Source: Salsipaludibacter sp038233055
GTDB taxonomy: Bacteria; Actinomycetota; Nitriliruptoria; Nitriliruptorales; Nitriliruptoraceae
Reading direction: 5' to 3'
Assembly: GCA_038233055.1 (NCBI GenBank)
Contig: JBBSMS010000110.1
Span: 1-11,417 of the forward strand
DNA length: 11,417 bases
Shown: positions 1 to 6,447 of the stretch, in pieces
How the letters are laid out: each line of letters begins with the position of its first letter
Position numbering within the stretch: position 1 is the first letter of the stretch
The notes under the pieces: generated by a model
Seen by the model: only the letters and a program-made list of their open reading frames with translations
What the model was told of the DNA's origin: nothing
Database searches by the model: none
Made by a program: the position numbers and the translations under genes

Positions 1-1
1 A

Positions 2-148
2 CATTTCGTTTCGATCTCTACCGGCATCGTCATACTGATCATGGCCCTGCTCGGCGCGGCCATGTGGGCCACGTTCAGCACCGTCATGGACGACGCCGGC
101 GATGCCGCCGGGGACCAGATCGACTCGATCAACAACGACGACGAGTGA
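2..148 (+). CDS. Small Flp-pilin-like membrane protein, C-terminal part (5' end outside window)
   Basis: An open frame runs from the left edge to a TGA at 146-148 and gives 48 residues; no start is visible, so the gene is partial. The visible part has one hydrophobic stretch (about residues 7-27, containing ILIMALLGAAMWATF) followed by a small, acidic tail ending in DDE. This shape, a helix near the N-terminus and a short polar tail, resembles Flp-type IVb pilins and the small actinobacterial proteins found in Tad loci. The three TadE/TadG-like genes that follow on the same strand, the first starting 31 bp later, support a role in pilus assembly or structure. The N-terminal processing site that would prove it is a pilin lies outside the window. 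It could instead be another small membrane protein of the locus. Family assignment is inferred mainly from context. Confidence 0.55.
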   Translation, partial: HFVSISTGIVILIMALLGAAMWATFSTVMDDAGDAAGDQIDSINNDDE

Positions 149-179
149 CCGGGCGGGACCGACCCAGCGACGAGTCCGC

Positions 180-608
180 ATGGCCCGGACCACCGTCATG
201 ACACGGCTCCGGGCACGCCTGCGCGAGCAGGACGGCTCCAGCCCGGTGACGGCGGTCGGCGGTCTGCTGATCTTCCTCGGCTTCCTGTTCCTCGCCGTGC
301 AGGTCACGGTGCACCTCTACACGATCAGCACCGCCGGGACCATCGCGCTGGAGGCAGCCAACCGGGCCGCCCAGGGCGGGGGCGCACCGGGGTGTGCGCA
401 GGCACGAACGTGGGCGGACGTGCGTCTCGGGGCCTGGGCTGACCCCGTCACCTGTGGGACCACCCTGGCCGGCGACCAGGTCATCGTCACCGTTGCCGGC
501 ACCTCGCCAGTGGCGTCCATGCGCGTGTTCAAGGCCGCCACCGGCCTGTCCACCATCCACCGCAGCGCCCGGGTGCGGGTCGAGGAGGACATCGATGCCG
601 GCACCTGA
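180..608 (+). CDS. TadE-like pilus assembly membrane protein (first of three)
   Basis: A 142-residue protein with a short basic N-terminus (residues 1-18, rich in Arg), one membrane helix at about 25-48, and an extracytoplasmic domain with two cysteines (C72 and C92) that could form a disulfide. This is the usual form of TadE/TadF-type pseudopilins, which sit in the membrane and help assemble Flp pili. I chose ATG 180 because it gives the normal short basic leader; an in-frame ATG at 198 would shorten it by six residues. The same frame is open back to 102, but that would overlap the preceding gene. Neither start has a strong ribosome site. The segment before the helix (DGSSPVTAV) lacks the glutamate that type IVb prepilins carry at position +5. 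The next gene overlaps its end by 14 bp, so the genes are probably co-transcribed and translationally coupled. Confidence 0.7.
   Translation: MARTTVMTRLRARLREQDGSSPVTAVGGLLIFLGFLFLAVQVTVHLYTISTAGTIALEAANRAAQGGGAPGCAQARTWADVRLGAWADPVTCGTTLAGDQVIVTVAGTSPVASMRVFKAATGLSTIHRSARVRVEEDIDAGT
583..588 (+). promoter_or_regulatory. Strong ribosome binding site, AGGAGG
   Basis: A perfect AGGAGG lies inside the end of the first TadE-like gene, six bases before ATG 595. It fixes the start of the second TadE-like gene and rules out the much longer upstream reading of the same frame. Confidence 0.85.
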
Positions 609-1101
609 CCACCGTGATCGCCCCGACGCCGACCGACGTCGGGAAGGCGGGTTCGTCGCCGGGGCCGAGGCGTTGCTGTTCGGCAGCCTGATCTTCGTCG
701 TCGGGGTGCTGTTGACCATCAACGCGTGGGGGGTGGTCGACGCGCACATGACCGCCGACGCGGTCGCCCGACAGGTCGCGCGGACCCTGGTCGAAGCCGA
801 CCCCGAACTGGGACTGCCGTCGGAGTTGCAGGGCGTCGCCACGGCCGTGATGGACGACATGCAACGCAACACCCCCGTCACGCTGCGCTTCCTCGACGCC
901 GACGGCGTGCCCGTCGACAACCCCGCCAACCTGCTGGTCAGGTGCCACCGCGTCACGGTGACGGCTACGTTGTCGACCAACACCGTCAACCTCCCGTTCG
1001 TCGCCGACACGTGGGGACTGCAGCGACAGGTGACCGGATCCCACACCGAAATCGTGGACCCGTTCCGCAGTGGCCTGCCCGGGGAGGTCGACTGTGCGTG
1101 A
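595..1101 (+). CDS. TadE-like pilus assembly membrane protein (second of three)
   Basis: A 168-residue protein whose start at ATG 595 is set by a perfect AGGAGG six bases upstream. It has a charged N-terminus (1-18, many Arg and Asp), a membrane helix at about 24-46 (GSLIFVVGVLLTINAW within it) and a periplasmic-side or surface domain of about 120 residues. After the helix comes a region typical of TadE proteins (DAHMTADAVARQVART), in which the alpha-helical pilin-like spine continues. Cysteines are C117 and C167. A glutamate (E25) precedes the helix in the segment GGFVAGAE, but it is at +6 from the likely Gly-Phe cleavage point rather than the canonical +5. The gene overlaps both neighbours (14 bp upstream, 8 bp downstream), so the three form one unit. 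Its exact role is inferred from family and context. Confidence 0.7.
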   Translation: MPAPDHRDRPDADRRREGGFVAGAEALLFGSLIFVVGVLLTINAWGVVDAHMTADAVARQVARTLVEADPELGLPSELQGVATAVMDDMQRNTPVTLRFLDADGVPVDNPANLLVRCHRVTVTATLSTNTVNLPFVADTWGLQRQVTGSHTEIVDPFRSGLPGEVDCA

Positions 1102-1555
1102 GGACCATCCCGAGGCTGGCCCCGGTGGCTCTGCGAGACGTGGCCAGCACGGGAACGCGATGATCCTGATGCCGGCCGGCGTGCTCGTGATGCTGGTCCT
1201 GGCCGCCATCGGGGTCGACACCGCCTTGTTGTTCCGGTCCCAGATGGAACTGGAGAACACGGCGGCCGCCCTGGCCAACGACGTCGCCGCATCCGTCGCA
1301 ACCGGGTCGCTGTTCGACGACGACGAGGCGATCGAGGTCGACCCCGACCTGCTCGACGACCTCGCCGCCACGCATGCACGGGCCGCCGGGCTCCAGGTCG
1401 ACCCGACCTGCGACGTGACCGTCGAGCCCGGGAACGAGCCGACTGCCGTGGCGACGTGCGCCGGCACGGCCCAGCTCGTCTTCCGTGGGGCGGTCGGAAT
1501 GGATCGCTCCGTGGCGATCGACGCCACCGAGACGTCGCTGCTCGACACCGGCTGA
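1094..1555 (+). CDS. TadG/TadE-like pilus assembly membrane protein (third of three)
   Basis: A 153-residue protein starting at GTG 1094; GGAGG at 1083-1087 stands six bases before it, and the start lies inside the end of the previous gene (8-bp overlap). The N-terminus is polar to residue 21, then a membrane helix runs about 23-46 (GVLVMLVLAAIGVDTALLF), followed directly by SQMELENTAAALANDVA. That sequence is very like the conserved start of TadG/TadE-like proteins, where the helix is followed by a run of Ala-rich spine residues. The remainder is an acidic extracytoplasmic domain with two cysteines (C106, C122). It is much shorter than full TadG, which has a large von Willebrand-type domain, so it is a minor-pilin-like component rather than the adhesin. 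It is the last plus-strand gene of the pilus locus in the window. Confidence 0.72.
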   Translation: MREDHPEAGPGGSARRGQHGNAMILMPAGVLVMLVLAAIGVDTALLFRSQMELENTAAALANDVAASVATGSLFDDDEAIEVDPDLLDDLAATHARAAGLQVDPTCDVTVEPGNEPTAVATCAGTAQLVFRGAVGMDRSVAIDATETSLLDTG

Positions 1556-1559
1556 GCCG

Positions 1560-1598
1560 CGACGGGCCGATCAGGACGGAGCGTCGTCCAGCCCGTCG
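1560..1598. terminator. Nested stem-loop between convergent genes, candidate bidirectional terminator
   Basis: CGACGGGC at 1560-1567 pairs perfectly with GCCCGTCG at 1591-1598. Inside it GGACG at 1574-1578 pairs with CGTCC at 1585-1589. The structure starts five bases after the stop of the last pilus gene and covers the stop of the opposing gene. There is no T-tract, as is common in high-GC actinobacteria, so function is inferred from position and pairing only. Confidence 0.45.
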
Positions 1599-2179
1599 GC
1601 ATCGGGCCAGAAGGCGTCGTCCGCGGTCGGCGCCACCGGTTGCAGCCGTTCCAGCAGGCCGACGTCGTCGGAGAACTCCAACACCCGGACCTGGTCGTCG
1701 ACCACGTCGACGTGCAGGGTGCCGATGGCGGACCAGGTGTCCGACGCCGCGCGCTCCCACAGCACGCCCAGGGCCCGGTCACCGTCCACCGCGCGGGTCA
1801 TCAGGATGCTCGGCCGCCGGTTCCAGAGGTCGCCGAGGGCCGGATCGACCGTGGTGGGCCCACCGTCCAGCCCCGGCACCTCGCAGTCCGCCGCGACCAG
1901 TTCGACAAGGCCGTCCAGGTCACGGGCGTTGAATGCCTCCGCCAGGGCATCGACCATGTCGTCGTCGCGCACGGCCGACCAGTCCTCCACATCGGTGGGC
2001 AAGTCGTCGTCGCCGCCGATGACCTGCATGCCATCGTCGAGCTCGCGCGGGGACAGGCCGACGTCGGCGGCACCGTCGTCGCGACCATCGCCGTCGGCCG
2101 CGACCGATGCTTCGGCCCGGTCGACCAGTCGGTCCAGTCGCGCCTGGGCCGTGGCCTCGTGACGATCGAATCCGGTCAT
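1571..2179 (-). CDS. NTF2/SnoaL-like domain protein of unknown function
   Basis: A 202-residue soluble, strongly acidic protein. The start is the ATG at 2179-2177, with CGGAGG at 2190-2185 five bases upstream; longer readings of the frame would enter the divergent control region. Residues 1-72 are polar and probably disordered (many Asp, Ala and Arg). Residues about 73-180 look like an NTF2/SnoaL-type alpha+beta barrel: a first helix with the typical phrase DALAEAFNARDLDGLVELVAADCEV, then a block ending WSAIGTLHVDVVDDQVRVLEFSDD, which matches the usual strands of such cone-shaped folds. The family holds enzymes such as ketosteroid isomerases and polyketide cyclases but also many non-catalytic ligand or partner binding proteins, and I see no specific catalytic signature. 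It has no signal peptide or membrane segment. It is divergent from the acetyltransferase gene and convergent with the pilus genes, so it is probably its own transcription unit. Confidence 0.7.
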   Translation of the reverse strand: MTGFDRHEATAQARLDRLVDRAEASVAADGDGRDDGAADVGLSPRELDDGMQVIGGDDDLPTDVEDWSAVRDDDMVDALAEAFNARDLDGLVELVAADCEVPGLDGGPTTVDPALGDLWNRRPSILMTRAVDGDRALGVLWERAASDTWSAIGTLHVDVVDDQVRVLEFSDDVGLLERLQPVAPTADDAFWPDADGLDDAPS

Positions 2180-2458
2180 GGCAACCTCCGTCGCTCGCAC
2201 ACCCGATCGTGACCCGAGGAGGTGGTGTCGCGGACGGGGGCGCGTCCGCGACCATCCTCGCATGCCCGTCGGCGGCCGGCAACCGGACGACCGGACCACC
2301 ACCCGGACCGCGGCCGGTCCACCACCGGAGATGGGCCGCCGAGGATCCATCATCGCCGGCCCGGCAGACCCCACTGGTCCGGATCCGTGACGTACCGTTG
2401 CTCCCCCAGCCGTTGCCCGACACGCCGTCCCCCGCCCGCGTCCAGGAGCCACCCGCAG
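2180..2458. promoter_or_regulatory. Divergent intergenic control region
   Basis: This 279-bp gap separates the minus-strand NTF2-like gene from the plus-strand acetyltransferase gene, so it must hold promoters for both. I see a ribosome site for the minus gene (CGGAGG, 2190-2185), a perfect hairpin at 2227-2252, a 6-bp inverted repeat (GGACCG at 2305-2310 with CGGTCC at 2315-2320), an 8-bp palindrome CGGATCCG at 2380-2387, and a TACCGT at 2393-2398 that resembles an actinobacterial -10 box but has no convincing -35. AGGAG at 2444-2448 serves the acetyltransferase start. No supported gene lies in this gap. Confidence 0.5.
2227..2252. repeat. Perfect 10-bp hairpin in the divergent region
   Basis: GTCGCGGACG (2227-2236) is the exact reverse complement of CGTCCGCGAC (2243-2252), with a six-base loop GGGGCG. 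It lies about 50 bases upstream of the NTF2-like start and about 200 bases upstream of the acetyltransferase start. It could be an operator dyad or an RNA hairpin; the sequence alone does not decide. Confidence 0.55.
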
Positions 2459-5254
2459 ATGCCCCCGGGCTCGCACGACCACGACCATGCCCTGCCCGAC
2501 GGCACGACCATCCGCATCCGTCGGCTGACGACGGACGACGCGCCCCTCCTGCTGGCGATGTGGGACCGCACGTCGACGCGCTCGCGCCAGTTGCGCTTCC
2601 ACGGGCCGTTCGACCTCAACGAACGCAACGTCGGCGTCTTCACCGATCCCGACCCGGACTGGCAACTGGCGCTGGCCGCCATCACCGGACGCGACGACGA
2701 CACCCGCCTGGTCGGCGTCTCCCGCTACGTGATCGACCCCGACCAGCCCGACCACGCCGAGTTCGCCGCGCTGGTCGAGGACGCCCACCAGGGTCGCGGC
2801 ATCGGGTCAGCGCTGGTGCGACACGTCGCCGAGGCCGCCCACGACGCCGGGGTGCGGATCCTGTCCGGCGACGTGCTGGCCGAGAACGACTCGATGCTGC
2901 AGGTGATCCGCGAACTCGGGCTCGAACACACCGACCGCCTCGATGCCAGCGTGGTTCGCAGCGACCTCCGGCTGGACCTGTCCGAGGACTTCCTGCAGGT
3001 CGTGGACCAGCGCACGAGCACGGCCGCACGGTCGGCCCTGACCCGTTTCCTGCGCCCCGGATCGGTGGCCGTCGTCGGCGCGTCCCGGGACCCCGACGCG
3101 GTCGGCGGACAGGTCGTCCACCACCTCGTCATGGGCGGCTACACCGGCGAGGTGCTGCCGGTGAATCCGGCCGCCGACACGATCCACGACCTGCCCGCGC
3201 ACGGTCGCCTCGACGAACTCCCCGAGGTTCCGGACCTGGTCGTCGTGGCGGTGCCCGCCACCGAGGTGATCGACGTCGTCGACCAGGCCGGCAACCTGGG
3301 CGTCCGCGCCGTGTGCATCCTTTCCGCGGGGTTCGCCGACGCCGGCGAACAGGGGTGGCGCCGGCAGGCCGAACTGATGCGGGTCGCCCGCAGCCACGGG
3401 CTGCGGATCGTCGGCCCGAACTGCATGGGTGTGATGAACCTCGACCCCGGGGTCGCCCTCAACGCCACGTTGTCCGCGCGGATGCCGCCGCACGGCCGCA
3501 CCGCGTTCCTGTCGCAGTCGGGTGTGCTGGGTACCACCATCCTGGACATGGCGGCCGTGCGGGGGCTGGGCATCTCGACCTTCGCGTCGGTCGGGAACAA
3601 GGCCGACATCTCCGGCAATGACCTGTTGCAGTACTGGGAGGAGGACGATGCCACCGACCAGATGCTGCTCTACCTGGAGTCGTTCGGGAATCCACGCACC
3701 TTCAGCCGCATCGCCCGGCGAGTGGGTCGGCGCAAGCCCATCGTCGTCGTGAAGGCGGCTCGGACACGGTCGGGCGCGCGGGCGTCGAGCCGGCAGACGG
3801 TCGAACGCAGCGGGGACGACGACGCCGTTGACGCCCTGTTCTCCCAGACCGGCGTCATCCGCACCGACACCCTGGCCGAACTGTTCGACGTCGCCGGCCT
3901 GCTCGCGACCCAGCCGCTGCCGGCCGGATCGCGAGTGGGGATCGTCGGCAACGCGGGTGGCCCGGGGATCCTCGCCGCCGACGCGGTCGAGGCCAACGAC
4001 CTGGACGTCGCGGCGCTGTCGGAGCGGACCCGCGAACGGCTGGCACCACACGTCGGTCCCGACCACGCCGGCAACCCGGTGGACGTGCGCCCGGGAGGGA
4101 CCGTGGCGGACTTCGAGGCTGCCGTGCGAATCCTCGGGACCTCGACCGAGGTGGACGCGATCCTCGCGATCATGGTCCCGCTGGCCCACCACGACCCGGA
4201 CGACCTCGCCCGCGCGCTGGTCCGGGCCCGGGGCGACATCAACGAGCGGCTGCCGCTGGTCGCGGTCACGATGACCCCGGACGGACGCGTGCCCGCGGCA
4301 CTGTCCGACGCGACCATCCCGGCCCACCCGTTCCCGGAGTCGGCGGCCACGGCGCTGGGCCGGGTGGCCCGACACGCGCACTGGCGACGGCGCCCATTGG
4401 GTGCGGTCCTGGAGCCGGACGGCATCCGCGCCGCGGCAGCCCGGCGCCTGGTCCGGGCCGCGCTGGACGCCACGCCCGGGCTCGACCACGCGCACCCGTC
4501 GGCCCGATCGGCCTGGCTCGACCCCATCGACGCCCATGCCCTGCTGGACCACTACGGCATCCTGCGGGCCCGCTCCCGGTTCGTGACCAGTCCCGAGGCC
4601 GCCGCCGACGCCTTCCGCGACCTGGGCGGACCGGTCGCGGTGAAGGTGGTCGACGGCAAGCCGTTGGACACCCTGCTCGACACTGTCGAGGTGGGACGTC
4701 GGTCGCACCGGGCGGCCGCCGCGGCCGCGCGTGACCTGATCGAGCGCCGCGAGCAGGGTTTCGCACCCGACGAGCCCGCCTGGTTCGCCTACCCCACCGC
4801 GCCGATGCAGGCGACCGACCACCCCGACCGGCTGGGGCTCGGGCCGGGCTGCCGCCTGCTGGTCCAGGAGATGCTGACGGGGACCGAGATGGCCGTGGAC
4901 GTCCGCCACGACGCCGTCTTCGGGCCGGTCGTGGCCGCCGGACTGGGCGGTGGGCTCGCGGACCTGATCGGGGACCGGACCACCCGGGTGACGCCACTGA
5001 CCGACCGCGACATCGACGAGATGCTGGCCGACCTGCGGATGCGCCCGTTGCTGGATGGTTGGCGTGGTTCGCCGGCGGCGGACATGTCGTCATTGCACGA
5101 CCTGCTGGCGCGGATCAACGCGCTGGTCGAGGACCTCCCGGAGGTCACCGAGTTGCGCATGAACCCGGTCTTCGTGGGGCCGGACGGGACCCGGGTCGCG
5201 GACGTGCGCATCCGGGTCGCACCGCTGGCCCGGCTGGGGCCGTCCTCCGACTGA
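2459..5254 (+). CDS. Pat-type protein lysine acetyltransferase: N-terminal GNAT fused to a degenerate NDP-forming acyl-CoA synthetase
   Basis: A 931-residue cytoplasmic protein. ATG 2459 is chosen because AGGAG lies ten bases upstream and the GNAT fold begins soon after; the frame is open further up but is Arg/Pro-rich and unlike protein. Domains in order: GNAT (about 16-180) with the acetyl-CoA loop QGRGIG at 111-116; CoA-binding Rossmann domain (about 195-330; SVAVVGASRDP, IVGPNCMG); succinyl-CoA-ligase-like domain (about 345-640; FLSQSGVLG, SVGNKADIS, LYLESFGNPR); ATP-grasp domain (about 685-925; LLVQEMLTGTEM, ELRMNPV). The family acetylates lysines, classically shutting off acetyl-CoA synthetase, and the GNAT-first order matches the actinobacterial (Streptomyces) arrangement rather than that of Salmonella Pat. 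Gln446 stands where active synthetases have the phospho-acceptor His, and the HKSD-like ATP-grasp loop is absent near 733-742, so I infer a sensor or regulatory role for this part. An active acetate-CoA ligase is the less likely alternative. It appears monocistronic. Confidence 0.85.
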   Translation: MPPGSHDHDHALPDGTTIRIRRLTTDDAPLLLAMWDRTSTRSRQLRFHGPFDLNERNVGVFTDPDPDWQLALAAITGRDDDTRLVGVSRYVIDPDQPDHAEFAALVEDAHQGRGIGSALVRHVAEAAHDAGVRILSGDVLAENDSMLQVIRELGLEHTDRLDASVVRSDLRLDLSEDFLQVVDQRTSTAARSALTRFLRPGSVAVVGASRDPDAVGGQVVHHLVMGGYTGEVLPVNPAADTIHDLPAHGRLDELPEVPDLVVVAVPATEVIDVVDQAGNLGVRAVCILSAGFADAGEQGWRRQAELMRVARSHGLRIVGPNCMGVMNLDPGVALNATLSARMPPHGRTAFLSQSGVLGTTILDMAAVRGLGISTFASVGNKADISGNDLLQYWEEDDATDQMLLYLESFGNPRTFSRIARRVGRRKPIVVVKAARTRSGARASSRQTVERSGDDDAVDALFSQTGVIRTDTLAELFDVAGLLATQPLPAGSRVGIVGNAGGPGILAADAVEANDLDVAALSERTRERLAPHVGPDHAGNPVDVRPGGTVADFEAAVRILGTSTEVDAILAIMVPLAHHDPDDLARALVRARGDINERLPLVAVTMTPDGRVPAALSDATIPAHPFPESAATALGRVARHAHWRRRPLGAVLEPDGIRAAAARRLVRAALDATPGLDHAHPSARSAWLDPIDAHALLDHYGILRARSRFVTSPEAAADAFRDLGGPVAVKVVDGKPLDTLLDTVEVGRRSHRAAAAAARDLIERREQGFAPDEPAWFAYPTAPMQATDHPDRLGLGPGCRLLVQEMLTGTEMAVDVRHDAVFGPVVAAGLGGGLADLIGDRTTRVTPLTDRDIDEMLADLRMRPLLDGWRGSPAADMSSLHDLLARINALVEDLPEVTELRMNPVFVGPDGTRVADVRIRVAPLARLGPSSD

Positions 5255-5260
5255 GTTGCC

Positions 5261-5283
5261 ACGGCGACCCCGATCGGTGCCGT
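5261..5283 (+). terminator. Weak stem-loop after the acetyltransferase gene, candidate terminator
   Basis: ACGGC (5261-5265) and ACC (5267-5269) pair with GGT (5276-5278) and GCCGT (5279-5283), leaving one bulged G and a six-base loop. It begins six bases after the stop codon and precedes the likely metF promoter. There is no T-tract. Confidence 0.3.
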
Positions 5284-5299
5284 CCGCCCGTCTCCCAGG

Positions 5300-5329
5300 T
5301 TGTGGGCGTGGCGAGCCGCTGGCTACCGT
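5300..5329 (+). promoter_or_regulatory. Candidate metF promoter
   Basis: TTGTGG (5300-5305) and TACCGT (5324-5329) are separated by 18 bases. They match the TTGnnn and TAnnnT pattern of housekeeping actinobacterial promoters. Transcription would start near 5336, leaving a leader of about 70 bases that contains the 5370-5385 palindrome. Confidence 0.4.
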
Positions 5330-5369
5330 GGCGTCCGCACCGTCGAGTCCGGCCCCGTGCACATCTCGC

Positions 5370-5385
5370 GCGACCACGTGGTCGC
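5370..5385. repeat. Perfect 16-bp palindrome in the metF leader
   Basis: GCGACCAC at 5370-5377 is followed directly by its reverse complement GTGGTCGC, with CACGTG at the centre. With no loop it suits a dimeric protein operator better than an RNA hairpin. It lies about 40 bases downstream of the predicted -10 and just before the ribosome site GAAGGG (5394-5399), a position where a bound repressor would block elongation. Confidence 0.5.
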
Positions 5386-5406
5386 CGGGCGACGAAGGGC
5401 CCCGAC

Positions 5407-6276
5407 GTGACCCGCATCTCCGACCTGCTGGCGGCCGGTCCCACCACCTCGTTCGAGTTCATGCCACCGCGCAGTGACGTCGGCGAGCAACGACTGCGCA
5501 CGGCGCTGTCGGAACTCCTCCCGCTCGACCCGTCCTTCGTGTCCGTCACCTACGGCGCCGGTGGCTCGACCCGCTCCCGCACGCACGGGATCGTCGTGGA
5601 CCTGCTGGACGACTTCACCCCGATGGCCCACCTCACCACATGGGGGCACGAACGGGACGAACTCGCCGACATCATCCGGTCCTACCACGACAAGGGTGTC
5701 CGCAACATCCTGGCCCTGCGCGGCGACCCGCCCCGCAGCCAACCCGACCTGCCGATCGGCGACCTCGCCAACGCCATCGACCTGGTCCGGTTGATCCGGG
5801 AGGTCACCGGGGACGACATGGCGATCGGCGTGGCCGCCCAGCCGCAGGTCCACCCGTCCTCGTCCGACCGCGTGACCGACCGCCGACACCTCGCCGCCAA
5901 GCTCGCCGAAGCCGACTTCGGCATCACCCAGTTCTTCTTCCGGGCCGAGGACTACCTCCGGATGACGGAGGAACTGGCGGACCTGGACTGCACCACGCCG
6001 GTGCTGCCGGGGATCATGCCGATCACCAACGTGGGCCAGATCGAGCGCTTCGCGGCGATGTCCGGCCACCCGGTCCCGGCCGACCTCGCCGCACGCCTCC
6101 ACGAGGTCGCCGACGACCCCCACGCGGTCCGTCGACTGGGGGTCGAGGAGGCCACGACGTTGTGCGCGGAACTCCTGGACGGGGGCGCGCCCGGCGTCCA
6201 CTACTACACCCTCAACACGTCGACGGCGACACGCGAGATCCACCAGAACCTCGGGTCACTCGCCGGGCGAGGCTGA
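5407..6276 (+). CDS. metF: 5,10-methylenetetrahydrofolate reductase
   Basis: A 289-residue soluble enzyme, the usual length for bacterial MetF, which reduces methylene-THF to methyl-THF with FAD and NAD(P)H and so feeds methionine synthase. Start GTG 5407 is preceded by GAAGGG (5394-5399) and places the conserved FEFMPP at residues 16-21, with the catalytic Glu17 (Glu28 of the E. coli enzyme). Other signatures follow in order: VSVTYGAGGSTR (46-56), AHLT (74-77), LALRGDPP (102-109, with the flavin-site Asp106), ITQFFF (173-178), GIMPITN (202-208) and HYYTLN (265-270). Asp158 and Lys165 match further flavin contacts. The segment AAQPQVHP (143-150) differs from the common AAYPEVHP: the flavin-contacting Tyr is Gln145. 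It is probably transcribed from its own promoter; the sulfite operon downstream makes a methionine-supply role natural. Confidence 0.93.
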   Translation: MTRISDLLAAGPTTSFEFMPPRSDVGEQRLRTALSELLPLDPSFVSVTYGAGGSTRSRTHGIVVDLLDDFTPMAHLTTWGHERDELADIIRSYHDKGVRNILALRGDPPRSQPDLPIGDLANAIDLVRLIREVTGDDMAIGVAAQPQVHPSSSDRVTDRRHLAAKLAEADFGITQFFFRAEDYLRMTEELADLDCTTPVLPGIMPITNVGQIERFAAMSGHPVPADLAARLHEVADDPHAVRRLGVEEATTLCAELLDGGAPGVHYYTLNTSTATREIHQNLGSLAGRG

Positions 6277-6447
6277 CCGGGACACTGGACGGTCGGGTCC
6301 TGCCGGGACCGGTGGACACTGCGCGGGGGTAACAACGGTTCGAACGGCTGACGTTGGCCCCGGCCCGGCCAGCGGCCCACAGTTCGGGGCGCGGCGTCGG
6401 GACGACCGGCGCCGCAGACCACGTTCCCGGCCCCCGGAAACCCCCCG
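6277..6447 (+). promoter_or_regulatory. Leader and control region of the cysH operon
   Basis: This 171-bp gap holds a small stem (GGTCC 6296-6300 with GGACC 6306-6310) shortly after the metF stop, which could be a weak terminator. It also has an 8-bp direct repeat GGACACTG (6280-6287 and 6314-6321), a poor promoter candidate (TTGGCC 6354-6359, CACAGT 6378-6383, spacer 18) and a strong hairpin at 6391-6415. I looked for SAM riboswitch hallmarks and found none. No supported gene lies here. Confidence 0.4.
6391..6415 (+). repeat. Ten-base-pair hairpin in the cysH leader
   Basis: GCGGCGTCGG (6391-6400) pairs with CCGGCGCCGC (6406-6415) across a five-base loop, GACGA, with one G-U wobble. It ends 32 bases before the cysH ATG. 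It could be an attenuator, an mRNA-stabilising 5' hairpin, or an operator. Confidence 0.5.

Noticed and set aside
129..1760. Long minus-strand open frame opposite the pilus genes
   Set aside because: It is Arg/Pro/Gly-rich without any domain pattern and lies antisense to three genes with good starts and membrane helices. Such shadows are expected at this GC content.
2291..2326. Near direct repeats GGACCACCACCCGG and GGTCCACCACCGG
   Set aside because: They are short, imperfect and built of common high-GC words; not enough to call an operator or a repeat family.
2107..3621. Plus-strand open frame through the divergent region into the acetyltransferase
   Set aside because: It is out of frame with the supported gene and its product is a run of Arg, Pro and Gly.
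2807..4909. 700-codon minus-strand open frame opposite the acetyltransferase gene
   Set aside because: It is a mirror of the codon bias of the true gene; the plus-strand product has clear GNAT, CoA-binding and ATP-grasp motifs, and this one has none.
6277..6447. SAM or cobalamin riboswitch before cysH
   Set aside because: I looked for the conserved core segments of SAM-type and cobalamin-type elements and could not find them; only a simple hairpin is present.
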